From NCBI GenBank assembly GCA_026018925.1, contig JAKSZU010000011.1, positions 9,914,485-9,978,484 on the forward strand: a stretch of 64,000 nucleotides of DNA, read 5' to 3'. This stretch comes from Tupaia tana. Taxonomy: Eukaryota > Chordata > Mammalia > Scandentia > Tupaiidae. The position numbers were made by a program, and so were the translations under genes. The notes below the pieces were generated by a model. That model saw nothing but the letters and a program-made list of their open reading frames with translations. It was not told the origin of the DNA and searched no databases. This document shows positions 12,129-23,980 of the stretch, piece after piece (positions within the stretch are counted from its first letter, which is position 1; every line of letters begins with the position of its first letter).

Positions 12129-12452
12129 AAAAAGAATACAATGGTAGTCAGTGGTTATAGATTTTTGTTCCATTGAATGAGGAATTCGAAATTTAATCAG
12201 TTGAATTTTCTAAGCCCTTAGTTACAAATGCAGAAAGGTCTGACCTTCCCTCCACTCCTTACTTTCCCTGGTTTTCTATATACTCCACTTCCAAAAAAAG
12301 TCAAACATCTTTTTCAGACATCTTTTTAGTCAATAAACTTACTAATATCTCCCCCAAATTTCTGGAAAGTGTCTTTTCTCCTCTTTATTTTTTCCTTTGT
12401 ATTATTACCAATTTAAAAACATTTAGCAATATTTATTTGAAAAGAATAGTTT

Positions 12453-12706
12453 GGGCCAGCAAGTAGCATGAAGGTTGAGGTGCTGAACTCCCACATGGTC
12501 ACCTGGGGTTCAAGTCCCAGATCCCCCAATGGCTTAAGAATCACGCCGGGTGCATGTGCATGCATGCCCAAAATCCCAAAAGGAGAAAAGAGGAGAAGGG
12601 ATTCTGGCATGGCCATCCTCTCTGGGGGGTGATTTCTCATCTTCCCTCTCTCTGTCTTTCTGTCTCTGGGGAACGCACATACCCTATTGGCAAAAACCTA
12701 AAAATA
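12453..12706 (+). mobile_element. L-type SINE, older subfamily
   Basis: Head GGGCCAGCAAGTAGCATGAA and 3' end ACCCTATTGGCAAAAACCTA with an AAATAAAATAAA tail. Confidence 0.83.
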
Positions 12707-13032
12707 AAATAAAGTCAAAAGTGGACTGAAAATTAGTCATTAGGCTGCCTCCTTTTTTCCTCCGAGTACAATGATGTGCTGTGTCACCAATATCAACACC
12801 ACCTGTGGTCCAATTTCAAATAGTGATATCAACGATAACAGTCAGCCCTGCAGCATATCGTTTCTAAACAAAGATCCTGCTGCTACACAAACATTCCCAA
12901 ATAAAACAATTTTTAAAAGCCACAAAAACTTCAAAGCCACCAAAAGTATAAAAGGCAAAACTACAAAAACTCAATACTACCCAAAATTTTCTTTAGAGTT
13001 TAAGAATTCTTCAGACATGGGGTAATAATACA

Positions 13033-13159
13033 CTACAGTATAGAAAGAAAGAAAGAAAGAAAGAAAAGACTAAAGTGCCCTTGTGTGAAAATTACTGATA
13101 AATTATTAAAAAGAGTATTCACTGGGGCCAGCAAGTGGCATGGAAGATCAGGCGCTAGG
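13033..13159 (+). repeat. Source copy of a locally duplicated segment
   Basis: 127 bp running from CTACAGTATAG and a (GAAA)n tract into the first 36 bases of an S-type SINE. A near-identical copy lies at 13698-13816 in direct orientation. Confidence 0.88.
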
Positions 13160-13263
13160 CTCCCACATGGCTGACTGCGGTTTGAGTCCAGGACCTGACA
13201 GCTTGCTTTCTCATTCCCCCACTGTCCGTCCCCCTCTGGTCAAATTTTAAAAAAATAAATAAA
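13124..13263 (+). mobile_element. S-type SINE
   Basis: Head GGGGCCAGCAAGTGGCATGG, 3' end CCTCTGGTCAAATTTT, tail AAATAAATAAATGG. Tail to tail with the next SINE. Confidence 0.87.
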
Positions 13264-13271
13264 TGGAATTA

Positions 13272-13425
13272 AATATTTATTTTTTTAAAATTTGACCAGC
13301 GACAGAGAGAGAGAGAGAGAGAGAAGGGTAAAGTGAGAAAGCAAGCCTCCAGGTCCGGGACTCAAACTACAGTCAGTCACATGGGAATCCAACACCTTTA
13401 ACCACTGCACCACCCCTGCGGGCCC
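13272..13425 (-). mobile_element. S-type SINE
   Basis: TTTGACCAGCGACAGAGAG at left, head CACCACCCCTGCGGGCCC at right. Together with the preceding SINE it forms an inverted pair with almost no spacer. A poly-A run follows at 13442-13464. Confidence 0.85.
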
Positions 13426-13620
13426 GATAAATAAAATAATTAAAAAAAAAAAAAAAAAAAAAAACACTCCTGATTTTTATCAGGCATTTTCTAAGAAAAA
13501 TCCTGGTGCCCAGAGATTTTTAATAAAATATAATTCGCATCCCCCAAAAAATCATAATACTGACAACAATAAAGTATATTTGACATTTATAAAAAAGTTT
13601 CTCAAAAATTATATTTTGGG

Positions 13621-13993
13621 GGACCAGCAGTTGACGTAATGGCTTTGTCGCTGGACTCCCACATAGTCGACTGCAGTTCAAGTCCTGGACCCAGTGGCTA
13701 CAGTATAGAAAGAAAGAAAGAAAAGACTAAAGTGTCCTTGTGTGAAAATTACTGATAAATTATTAAAAAGAGCATTCATTGGGGCCAGCAAGTGGCATGG
13801 TAGATGAGGCGCTAGGTACACGTGCATGCGTACCCAAGATCCTGAGAGAAGAATGGAGGAGAAGGGATTGCAGTGTGGACATCCCCCCCCCCCGGGGGGG
13901 GGGGGTGATTTCTCACTTTCTGTCTCTCTGTCTCTGCCTTTCTGACGAGCACACGTGCCCTATAGCAAAAACCTTTTCAAAAAAAGAAAATTT
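13621..13993 (+). mobile_element. L-type SINE carrying a templated insert
   Basis: The head is normal to GGACCCAGTGGCT, then 119 bp copied from 13033-13159 replace about 15 SINE bases, and the body resumes at TACACGTGCATGCGTACCC. The core is expanded to C11G12 (13883-13905). Confidence 0.85.
13698..13816 (+). repeat. Inserted copy of 13033-13159 inside a SINE
   Basis: Includes the unique CTACAGTATAG-(GAAA)n segment and the truncated S-type head up to GGCGCTAGG. It is shorter than the source by loss of GAAA units. Confidence 0.88.
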
Positions 13994-13997
13994 ATTG

Positions 13998-14251
13998 GGA
14001 CCAGCAGTTAGTGTAATGGCTATGTCACTGGACTCCCACAGTCGACTGCGGTTCGAGTCCCAGACCCAGTGGCTTAAACTCACACGAGGAGCGTGTGCGT
14101 GCGTGCCCAAGATCCCGAGAGGAGAATGGAGAAGGGATTGCGGCATGGCCATTCCCCCCTGGGAGGTGATTTCTCGCTTTCTGTCTCTCTGTCTCTGTCT
14201 GGCGAGCGTACACGCCCTATAGCAAAAATCTCTCCAAAAAAAAAAAAATTT
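13998..14251 (+). mobile_element. L-type SINE
   Basis: Directly downstream of the previous SINE in tandem. The head lost a few bases (CCCACAGTCGACTG) but the B box GGTTCGAGTCC is perfect. Confidence 0.9.
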
Positions 14252-16564
14252 ATTTTGGGCAAACCCTCAAACCGTCCCTCCAAAAAATTGATCTTATAAA
14301 GCAAGGAAATCATATTCTAAAGAATTGTATTTACAAGTTAGTTCATTAAAGTCAATAAAATGTAATTTAACTAGGTCATAAATACATAAATGCCTTTACA
14401 TTTATAAAAACATAATCTCCAAATAATTAATGAATTAATGGAACCATCTAAATGTAACTCTACATCTACAAATGAGATCTTTTTTTCCTTAGAGTATTCT
14501 TCCATCATATTTTTATATTCAATGATCCAACAGTATTTAAAAATATAATGCTGTTGTTTAAGTATAACTTACTTTATTTTCTTATCACTAAATGTAAATA
14601 CATTTATCTTAAACATATATTTAGAAAACCAAAGAGCAGATAAATGCCCAGCAGATAAAGAGGAAGAAAATGAGGTACAGAGTAATTTTTACTGAATTTC
14701 TATAGATATGGTTCCCAAGTTAAATGTGTAATCTCACACTATTTGTGCACATAAATATGTACACACACATCTTCAATAAAACGTCACTAACCTATAACAG
14801 GCAATTGCAATAAACTGATTGGAGTAGAGTGATGTAGCAATATAAGGAACAAAATCTATGTGAAAATCAAACAATGGAAAAAAATTAATCCTTCAGAGCT
14901 TCCATTAGTCATCAGAATCATCTTACAATTAGTCTTTTTGATTTGTGACAAGAATTGAGCATTCAAAGCAGCAGTACTCAAACTTACTGAAGTTCAACAA
15001 ATATCTGATTTTATTCTCTTTGCCCCACCCTCTCCTACGTCTACTGTATGCCGACAACTACTAGCATTTACAGTAATTTTTATTCATTAAAAATAATTAT
15101 AATGAATTAAATCTAAGTTTCTCTGATAAAACACCCTTAGAATAAGATTAGAGATTCTAGGACTAGTATGTGCCTGTACAGGAGAAAAAAATATCCTTCG
15201 ATGATTTCAAGCCTTTTTTTGAAAATAAATAAATGACTACTTTTAACATAAAGTAAATATCTGTATTTCAGAGTTAAAAAGAAGACTGTCCATAAACATT
15301 ACAAAATTTCACTCCCAACTTTTAAGTCATGCAAATCACAGGACCAGCATTGGGGGATGAAAAGTGCTAATATATGTAAGCAACTGAAAACTTATCCTAA
15401 AATATAGGCACTGATGGGACAAAAATAACTGCTGTCAGTATAGGGCTAGTCAGCCCCACCAACTCCCAGGGGTTCCTCCCCTTGGTGATGTGTATGCTCC
15501 CTCTCCCAGAGTCTTCCTCTGATGTCTAAGCCAGAAAAGACAGCTCAGCTTCTCTCCTACGCCCAGTGCTGGATCCCTGGGCCTCAGTTCCCAGTCTATG
15601 AGAAAACAGCAAGAGCCAAAGAGCCTAGTACACACTGACTCCTGCATCACTCCCACCCTGGCTTCAGCTACTAACCAGCTGGTATGCAGCATCAGCAGTT
15701 GAACATAAAGTCAACAGAGGATTAACTCAAGTCCACCACTATGAGCCTGCTAAGGGCCAGAGTCTGTTCTATTCATTTCTGCACCGAGAATCCTGTTCAC
15801 GGTTTGGTTTTTTGGTGTTCAGAAAGATCTTCATGAATGCGTGTATATACCTGCATTGAATCCCCAAACTGGAAAATAAAAAGGAGTCTCCAAATGGAAA
15901 AAAAAAAGAAAAACAGAAAAGGAAATGTGAACAGCCAGGAGAAAGAAACACAATGTGAAAGTAAGCAAAAGTGAGTGCCAAGGTGAGAATACATAAGCCC
16001 CTCCACCACAATCAAGTTCCAATAGGTTCTGCTGTCCCAGCCTCCCTTGGTAGATTCCTCCACGTATGTCAAAGTAGGCAGCACTGCAAACCCTCATTTC
16101 TATAACAATGGGAACGAAAGAACCATTTAGAAGGTCCAAATGATTTAATCTACTTACAGAGCTATTTATAGACACTGTATATACAATTTAAACTTAGTAA
16201 GATTATGTTTCTCGTTTTATGTTCATAATAAAACTGTTAGAGAAAAGAGCAATAATGTGAATGAATATTATTTGGGATTTGAAAAAGTCAGCCTTTTTTC
16301 TTAACTTAGATATGTCAATATATAAATAAAAGCTAAAAAGTATCATTAAATATCAAACAAATATTTAAGATGTAAAGCTAAAAATTATCACAGCGAGTGT
16401 GTTAAAATTAAAAAATAGCATAAAATAGAAGTTGCAACTTCATTATAGATATATGTTACCTATGCAGGCTCACTATGGGCAAAAAATAATTTATTATTTT
16501 TAGTTTATTATTTAGAGGAAGGGAAAGATGGTAACAATAGACTAATTAAAAACTTTTTATCGAG
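14252..16564. other. SINE-free intronic stretch
   Basis: About 2.3 kb of AT-rich unique sequence in MAP2K4 intron 1. Short open frames on the minus strand near 15450-16175 show no recognisable domain. I see no repeat or exon I can name. Confidence 0.5.
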
Positions 16565-16819
16565 GGACCAGCAGTTAGCGTAATGGCTATGTTGCTGGAC
16601 TCCCATGTAGTCAACCACGGTTCGCATCCTGGACCCGGTGGCTTAAACTCACGCCGGGCGTGTGTGCATGCCCAAGAACCCGAGAGGAGAATGGAGGAGA
16701 AGGGATTGTGGCATGGCCATCCCCTCTGGGGGGTGATTTCTCACTTTCTGTCTCTCTCTGTCTGGCCAGCGCAAGTGCCCTACAGCAAAAACCTCTCCAA
16801 AAAAAAAAAAAAAAAACCT
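16565..16819 (+). mobile_element. L-type SINE
   Basis: First of three tandem SINEs. Flanks AACTTTTTATCGA and AACCTTTTTATCGA form the target duplication. Confidence 0.9.
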
Positions 16820-16827
16820 TTTTATCG

Positions 16828-17099
16828 AAACCAGTAGATGACATAATGGTTACATCACTGGACTTCCATGTGGCTGACCATGATTCAAGTCCTTGACCCA
16901 GAGGCTTGAAACTCACACAGGGCACGCGTGCATGTGTACCCAAAATCCAGAGAGAAGAATGGAAAAGAAGGGATTGCGGCATGGCCACTAACCACCCCCC
17001 CCCCCCGAAGTGATTTCTCATTTTCTGTCTCTTTGTCTCTCTGTCTCTCCTATCTCTCCAGTGAGCGCACACACCCAATAGCAAAAATCTCTTTTAAAA
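16828..17099 (+). mobile_element. L-type SINE
   Basis: Second of the tandem trio. The core has become a C12 tract (16995-17006) without the G half. Confidence 0.87.
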
Positions 17100-17102
17100 A
17101 AA

Positions 17103-17262
17103 GGGGCCAGCAGATAGCATGGTGGTTGAGGGCACTGGACTCCCACATGACCAAATGTGGTTTGAGTCTCGGAGTTGGCAGCTTGCTTTCTCACTCCCCC
17201 CCCCCCCCTCCCCCTCTCTGGTCAAATTAAAAATAAGTAAATAAAATAAAGTTAAATAAAAC
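17103..17262 (+). mobile_element. S-type SINE
   Basis: Third of the tandem trio, starting a few bases after the previous tail. Contains a C13 tract (17196-17208). Confidence 0.87.
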
Positions 17263-17862
17263 AATTCTTTATTAAAAAAATTTATCACAGGGTCAAGCTG
17301 CCTTATCACTACTACTTCTTACATATTTAATCAGAGTGGAATCATTCAACAAGTATATTTTTGATAACTATATTTCAAAGGAAATCATAAGATCAACCAA
17401 TGGAAATTAAGTACTTATATTCCATCAAAACAATTTTTTTTAATATAGCAGAAATATTTTCTGCAGGTTAAACTTCTCTTTCCTTTGAACTAATTCACCT
17501 AAGAATGATACTTATCAAAGTGGTCATCATTCCTCCCCAGTCCATGATTAAATAAGCAGAGGATGAAACTATCTACATTATATTTGGGATATTTTCATGT
17601 TAACTGGGGAAGAGCCTCCTTGAGATAGGAGTTTTTAAACTGAACTTTACACAAATGCTATTTAAATTTACAATGCACCTGTTTCAACTTTATAAACTTT
17701 GCCTTTTTTTAATAGCAAATGTATTCTTTCTTCTATGAAGACTAGCATCCTAATACAGAATGGTGGGGAAGAAGAAAGAGGCAGTTAGAAGAGATACTAA
17801 TTCTGTTTTAAAGAAAAAAAACTGAAATGTAATTAATGTATAGTTTAAAATAAGTCCATTTT

Positions 17863-18096
17863 GGGGGCCAGCAAGTGGCACAGTGGTTAAGGCATTGAAC
17901 TCTCACATGGCCAACCATGGTTCAAGTCTCAGACCTGGCGACTTAAAAATCACACCAGGCACATGTGTGTATATGTTCAAAATCCTGAGAGGACAAGGGA
18001 TTATGGCATGGCCATTCCCCCTGGGGGTGATTTCTCACTTTCCCTTTCTCTGTCTCTGGCAAATATACACGCCTTATAACAAAAACCTAAAAAAAA
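17863..18096 (+). mobile_element. L-type SINE
   Basis: Flanks AAGTCCATTTT and AGGTCTATTTT suggest a diverged duplication. Confidence 0.85.
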
Positions 18097-20285
18097 GGTC
18101 TATTTTAAAGCATAAGATCTCTGAATACAGTTATATACTTTCTGCCCCACAACCATAAAAGTAAACTTTTCAACTTGTGATTTAAAAAAAATATTACATC
18201 TGAGTATCTATTTACATATTTCTATTTTAATTTCAAGTGAAAACAAGAACAATTTACAATCAAGACTATAACAATACGATGTTTTTGGTATTTGGAAAAC
18301 AAATGAAAAATGGAAGCTCTTTTCATGTAAAATTGCCATTGGTTAGTTGAAACAATAGTGGACACATTCCCAATACCAAGATGGATATGAAAAAAATATA
18401 AGTAGCATAATATCATAAAATTTGTAGCTTACTTTGTGCCTTTTCACAGAAGTTTATCTGAAAGCCTAAAGTAAAAGAGATAAGTTCCAGTTCATTTACT
18501 GTAAATCAAACAAACCAAAATTAGAACATGACATTGCATTTTTAAATTACATTTTGAATAAAACTAATTCAAGAACAGTTTAAATCACATTACCCCCTAT
18601 TATAAAGCTAAAGATAACATGAGGATTTTCTTTAAAATTTAGCTTATGATGTATTATGTACCGTATTATATTACCTATATGAAATTGAAATCAAGCTCAA
18701 ATTATAAGTATTATACTGTCTTGATCTTTTTCACATCTATTCAATAGAAAGAATAGCCATTAGTCTTTAGAAGAGTAACTCTAAGATACTGTCAATTTTT
18801 TTAATGTTTTCAACCTACAAACTCAGAATATATTAACTAACTTAATATATTAAGTTTATTAAATTTGCTAACTCAAATTACTGATTTACAACTACCCATG
18901 ATTATCATCAATAATTCAAATATTATAGTAGTTCATAAATTTTGAAACATAATAAATAAAAAGCAATATTTTCTAGTCAATTATCTAATGTTAAAGTTAG
19001 ATCATTACTGAAGAGGAACCAAAATTCTTCTAAAGTAAGCCTTAAAAAGTGTTTGTAGGAATAAAACAGAGTAGGCCATTAGTACAAGTTACAGGATTAA
19101 AAACCTGTGAATTTCCATTGGAAATATGAACACATTTTCCCAATCTAATTGAATGTGGTTATATTTTATGTATACATTGGTATATATATGGGTATAAATT
19201 TTTATGAAATATCCAAATAAAATACACCATCTATTAAAAAAATCTTCATAAAATATTATTTCATTTATGGAGCAAATACCTGGTTTTCTCAGTGGTCTAC
19301 CTATGCTGTATTTATTAATGCTTTGGAAAATGAAGTGGTGAAAGTAAATTTAGAATGAGTTTATGTTTATATAAATTCAATCAAGTAAGAGCCAGGACTG
19401 AAGGTAGGTTATGTTTAAGTAGTATTTCCATCTAGTTATCAAAATTCTTAGGATCCTAAGAAGATAAAGGCATCACCTATAACATAGTAAAGCTGAAAAA
19501 TGTAATGTAGCTACTTAGACAGGAAGATACCTTAGATGCACCACAAAAGTAACCCACTGCTGACCATCTAATCACACAACAAAATGCAGGAGGAAGTGGG
19601 AATACAGAGACTTCCTGGGGAAGAAGTACTGGGCAAACCTAGTGTACCTCTGAAGGTCAATATGCTGCCCCACCAGTGGGCAACAGGAATAGAATTCAGA
19701 ACGGAAAGAAACGGCCCATGGGTCTCATACGCCTAAGTAACTAAAAGCCAGCAGGTCTCCCCCACGCAAAAGGAGCTAAGCACAAGTCAGAAACAAAAGT
19801 GCTCTCTGGAAGCAGCAGCAAGAGAGCACAGGAGAGTCTCCACCATGCTCAAAGGTGAGTCTCCCCGGCATCCACTGAAGGAAAACCCACCTCCTACCAC
19901 ATCGGAGAGGTGGATGGAAAAGTACTCAAACAGCTTTAAGGCAACAGGTACCCTTCTTTACTTACTGTCTTTGTAGCTAGAAATAGGATGAATGGCTGCT
20001 ACAAAGTAGCAAGAAGAAAAGGTAAGGTGAGACAAGAGGTGAACAAAATAAAGGTATGAATGATGAGAAGAGTAAAATTATAAATAAACTTGAAAGGTAT
20101 ATAGAAAAATAATGAGTTGGGTCTATAGGGAAGGTTGCATAAAACTCTTTTTACTTAATCATAGCTGAAAGGACCAGGTGAACAGACCAAGGTCTCAGAC
20201 AAATATCCATCTCTTCATTATTTTTCACTCGAAAAACTTGGTAACTAACCCAAAGTCCACTGGCAAGCAAGGGCTAAATGAAGTA
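18097..20285. other. SINE-free AT-rich intronic stretch
   Basis: About 2.2 kb of unique, very AT-rich sequence with a somewhat more balanced patch at 19540-19960. Nothing identifiable. Confidence 0.5.
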
Positions 20286-20556
20286 CTGGGTCATTTGAAG
20301 TCATGATGCATTTTTGTATAGAAAAACAGATACATGTCATGAGTTTGTTTTTTTTTTTTTCAAAGAATTATTTTATTTAACTTTATTCATTATTATACCA
20401 TATTTTTCAGTTTGATCAGAGAGAGAGAGAGAGGAAGTGAGAAAGCAAGCCACCAGGTCCGAGACTTGAACCGTGGTCGGCCATGTGGGAGTCCAGCGCC
20501 TTTAACCACCACACCACTTGCCAGCCCCACATGTCATGAGTTTTTCAACGATCCAA
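20286..20556. mobile_element. Family 1 MITE interrupted by an S-type SINE
   Basis: TA-flanked (20284-20285, 20557-20558). Left part CTGGGTCATTTGAAGTCATG, right part ending CAACGATCCAA. The SINE at 20347-20528 and its 15-bp target duplication split it; without them it is about 74 bp. Confidence 0.75.
20347..20528 (-). mobile_element. S-type SINE in family 1 MITE
   Basis: Perfect 15-bp duplication of MITE sequence, ACATGTCATGAGTTT (20332-20346, 20529-20543). Head CACCACTTGCCAGCCCC at right. Confidence 0.92.
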
Positions 20557-20670
20557 TAGAACATAATGGATCACCTCTTCTTTTGCAATTCCATAACTTT
20601 TTTTCATCAACAGAAACAGATGAAAAACTATTTTAGCTAAGTCTTTCTACACCTCTAAAAGAATATATAA

Positions 20671-20932
20671 GGCCAGGAGGTGGTGTAATGGTTAAGGCGC
20701 CAGATCCCGCATGACCAACTCTACGGTTGAAGTCTTGGACATCACAGCTTGAAAAACACGTCTGTGTGTGTGTGTGTGTGTGTGTGTACGTGCCCAAAAT
20801 CCCAAGAGAAGAATGGAAGAGGAGGGACTGCATTGTGGCCATCCATCCTGGGGGATGATTTCTCACTTTTCCTCTCTCTTTTCAACAAGCATAAGCTCCC
20901 TATGGCAAAATCTAAAGAAGAAAAAATAAATA
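20671..20932 (+). mobile_element. L-type SINE with (TG)n
   Basis: The GTGTGCGTG region has expanded into a (TG)13 tract (about 20761-20787), showing how the SINE seeds microsatellites. Confidence 0.83.
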
Positions 20933-21705
20933 AAATTTGCATACAAATATATGAAAAAGTCCTGCAAACCTCAGAAAGTTAATGCTTACAATGTGGATTT
21001 GGGAAAGTACCAAATCACTACACTAGCTCACTGTACTGCAGAAGCAGGGAGGGGTGAAGAAGACAGCCAATAATCTCATAGAAGAGAGTAAGGGTGGGAA
21101 GAAACAGTGAGGAAAACTATCAATATCCTCAACTTCATGACATGCAAGTCTGTGGCTATGCTAGAGGGTTCACTAACATTCATTCACATATGTTTATTTT
21201 TGAGTTCTCTTTTGTCTCTTAAGTTCTGTCTCCCACTCACTTACTTTAAGTCTTACGTCTCTAGGAATACTCGGTAGTAGATGAATCTATAACCAGTTAA
21301 TTTTTTTAATCTTGTGTGTCTCTTCTATATCATGTGCCCTAGTACTTACTTGTACATGATCCTCCACTTTAACATCTATCACAAGTGGAGAAAATTTTGA
21401 ACTTTTATTTTTCCTGGCCTCAGACAAGTTGATCGCCCTAGAAGAATAAATATTAAGCTGTAATAGGACAGAATACCAATAAGACTTCAGAAGAGATACA
21501 GCTATGTGGGATTTTCTCCCTCCTCCTTTCTCTAGGCCTCTCCCTCTTTCTCTATCCCCATTTCTTGCTGTTTCTCCTCATTCTCACCCTCTTTCTTACC
21601 TCAATTTTGAGATCCTAAAAACCTAACTGACCATAACTTGAAATGTACAATTTACAGTTTTTACCAAATAAAGTAAAGTAGTCTGTATTAGTTCAAAAGG
21701 CTATT

Positions 21706-21962
21706 GGGACCAGCAGTTAGCGTAATGGCTGTCACTGGACTACCACGTAGTCGACCGCAGTGGCTTAAAATTCACGCCGGGCGCGTGTGCGTGTGTGCCC
21801 AAGATCCCGAGAGGAGAATGGAGGAGAAGGGACTGCAGTGTGGCCAACCCCCCTGGGGGGTGATTTCTCGCTTTCTATCTCTCTGTCCCTCTGTCTGTCT
21901 CTGTCTGTCTGGCGAGCGCACGCGCCCTATAAAAAAAAAAAAAAAACTTCTCCAAAAAAAAA
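21706..21962 (+). mobile_element. L-type SINE lacking B box
   Basis: AGTCGACCGCAGTGGCTTAAA: the GGTTCGAGTCCCGGACCC block is deleted. AAAAGGCTATT is duplicated on both sides, so the insertion itself looks intact. Confidence 0.88.
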
Positions 21963-22879
21963 GGCTATTTAGTATGTGTGTAGTCCAATATAAAAGCAAA
22001 CAGAAAACATTATTTAGTAAACTACAAAACAAAATGAAGAATGTCAAGTGACCAGGGTTCTAGTTCCAATTGTGAAACCTAAGTCACTTCACTCAAGCCC
22101 TAGTTTATATACAAATTTAAGAATATTATCAAGTTATCCTCTTAGGACTTGAAAACAGTGCACCTAAATATAATTTCGTTTGTTTATTGGCCCTTACCTC
22201 ATTCCCCTTCCTTTAGGTTGACGGCATAACCCAGGGAGAGGAGGACAGGGCCACGTGTGATTTCCCATCTCCTCAGCAGGTCCTTCTGATTCCCTGCGCA
22301 TTCTGGGTTTTCATACTGCTGAAAGTGCATCATGAAGTTCAGTATGAACCCACATTAGAATATAGAAAACTAGAGCAGCATTACTGGGTCATCCCCAGAG
22401 ACCATGCTATAAAATCTCCCTTATCTCATAAGAGTCCAGTCTGGTTGTTTGCCACCTTCCAATTTCAACCTCATAATTCCAGCATGTGTCTTAGAAGTGC
22501 AACTATCCTCAGTACATCATCAAGGCTCTAACTTCTAGGAAGTTATCAAAATCTGTCCTAAATTTGTATCTCACTGAACTTAGAGCAAGTCCACAAGATT
22601 TTACTCTCTGCTGGGTTATTTCCTCTAGATTTCCTTACTTTATCAAAAAGGAACCATCCTAATTCAATAATTCCAGGTTGTCTGCCTCATTCAGAATCAT
22701 GACTTTATAAAATACTAATCAAAGCCTTTTCACATTATGTAAAATGTAGGATATCATCTCCATGTGTTAGCTCTTCTTCCTCACTTTGGCAATAACCACC
22801 TTAGTCTTTGGCTGTGTTACTGAGCACCATACTATCTTCTTACATCTGTACAATGAAGTGCATTATGAAGAGAAGCTTA

Positions 22880-23027
22880 GAAATGATGCGACTTTGGGCA
22901 AGTACCTAGCCTCTCTGAGCCTCTATTTACTCATCTGTAAAACAGAATAAGGCACCAGAAGGTGGCATGGTGGCTGAGGGCTGGACTTCCAAATGGCTGA
23001 TTGCAGTTCAAGTCCCAGACCCGGCAG

Positions 23028-23063
<36 letters not shown>

Positions 23064-23235
23064 GCCATGCGTGCCCTATAGCAAATTAAAAAAACAACAA
23101 TAAATAAAATTAAATAAGTATTCTTAAAAATATATGAATAATAATAGTCAAATGTGTTTTATGATGATTAATAGAGAAAACATATCTGAAATGTCCAACA
23201 AAGAGCCTGGAGCAGAGCAGGTTACTGTCATCACA
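22880..23235 (-). mobile_element. MIR split by an S-type-like SINE
   Basis: GACTTTGGGCAAGTACCTAG, CTCTCTGAGCCTCTATTTAC, CATCTGTAAAACAGAATAAGG, then the SINE, then the AATAATAGT remainder. Confidence 0.75.
22951..23118 (+). mobile_element. S-type-like SINE
   Basis: Inserted into a MIR. Long (CT)n run (23030-23058), then the L-type end CCCTATAGCAAATTAAAAAA: a hybrid of S body and L end. Confidence 0.8.
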
Positions 23236-23541
23236 GTCATTATCATTCCTGGTTCCTCCTTCAGGTGAGCAATGATTATGGCACCTTCCCTACCGTTCCA
23301 GCCTAACCTACATAAAACCAGTCTGTCGCTTTTCTTTCACCATCACCTTGAGAGACGTAAAAGGGAAAGACTCGAGATGACACTGGGATTCCCCACCCAC
23401 TCCCTATACCTCTGCCACAGCCCTTCCTGGGCACAGCCTAGAGTCCCGAGGACAGCCCAAGGTGGATAGTGCCCCAACAGACACCTAACCCATATCTCAG
23501 GGAAGCTGCCAAATGCATGTGGGGAGCCACTTAATGTCACT

Positions 23542-23819
23542 TTTTTTTTTTTTTTTTTTTTGAAGAGAGAGATTTTTTCTATAGGGTGCATGTGCTCGCC
23601 AGAGAGACAGAGACAGAAAGCAAGAAATCACCGCCCCCCCCGGGGGGGGGGGGGGGGGGAGGTCACATCTCAATCCCTTCTCCTTCATTCTCCTCTCAGG
23701 ATTTTGGGCATGCACGCACATGAGCCCTGCATGAGTTTTAGCCACCGGGTCTGAGACTCGAACAGTGGTCGACTACATGGGAATCCAGCAACATAACCAT
23801 TACACCATCTGCTGGTCCC
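23542..23819 (-). mobile_element. L-type SINE with C8G18 core
   Basis: The core is expanded to C8 followed by G18 (23634-23659). Long T tract (23541-23562) marks the tail. Confidence 0.88.
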
Positions 23820-23848
23820 ACTGTCTCTTATCTTTTAACAAAGCCAAG

Positions 23849-23850
<2 letters not shown>

Positions 23851-23891
<41 letters not shown>

Positions 23892-23908
23892 TAGAGAGAG
23901 AGAGAGAG
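23851..23908. repeat. (TA)n-(GA)n compound microsatellite
   Basis: About 32 bp of TA, then ACACATATATA and (GA)8, running into a family 1 MITE. Confidence 0.95.
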
Positions 23909-23980
23909 TTGTCAAGAAAGTCATGACACAATTTTGCATAGAAAAACAGAAAAACAGCCATGACTTTTCCAACAATCTAA
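23908..23980. mobile_element. Family 1 MITE, left end eroded
   Basis: Contains AAAGTCATGACACA, CATAGAAAAACAG and the right end TGACTTTTCCAACAATCTAA. A (TA)n-(GA)n microsatellite has replaced the extreme left terminus. Confidence 0.65.
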
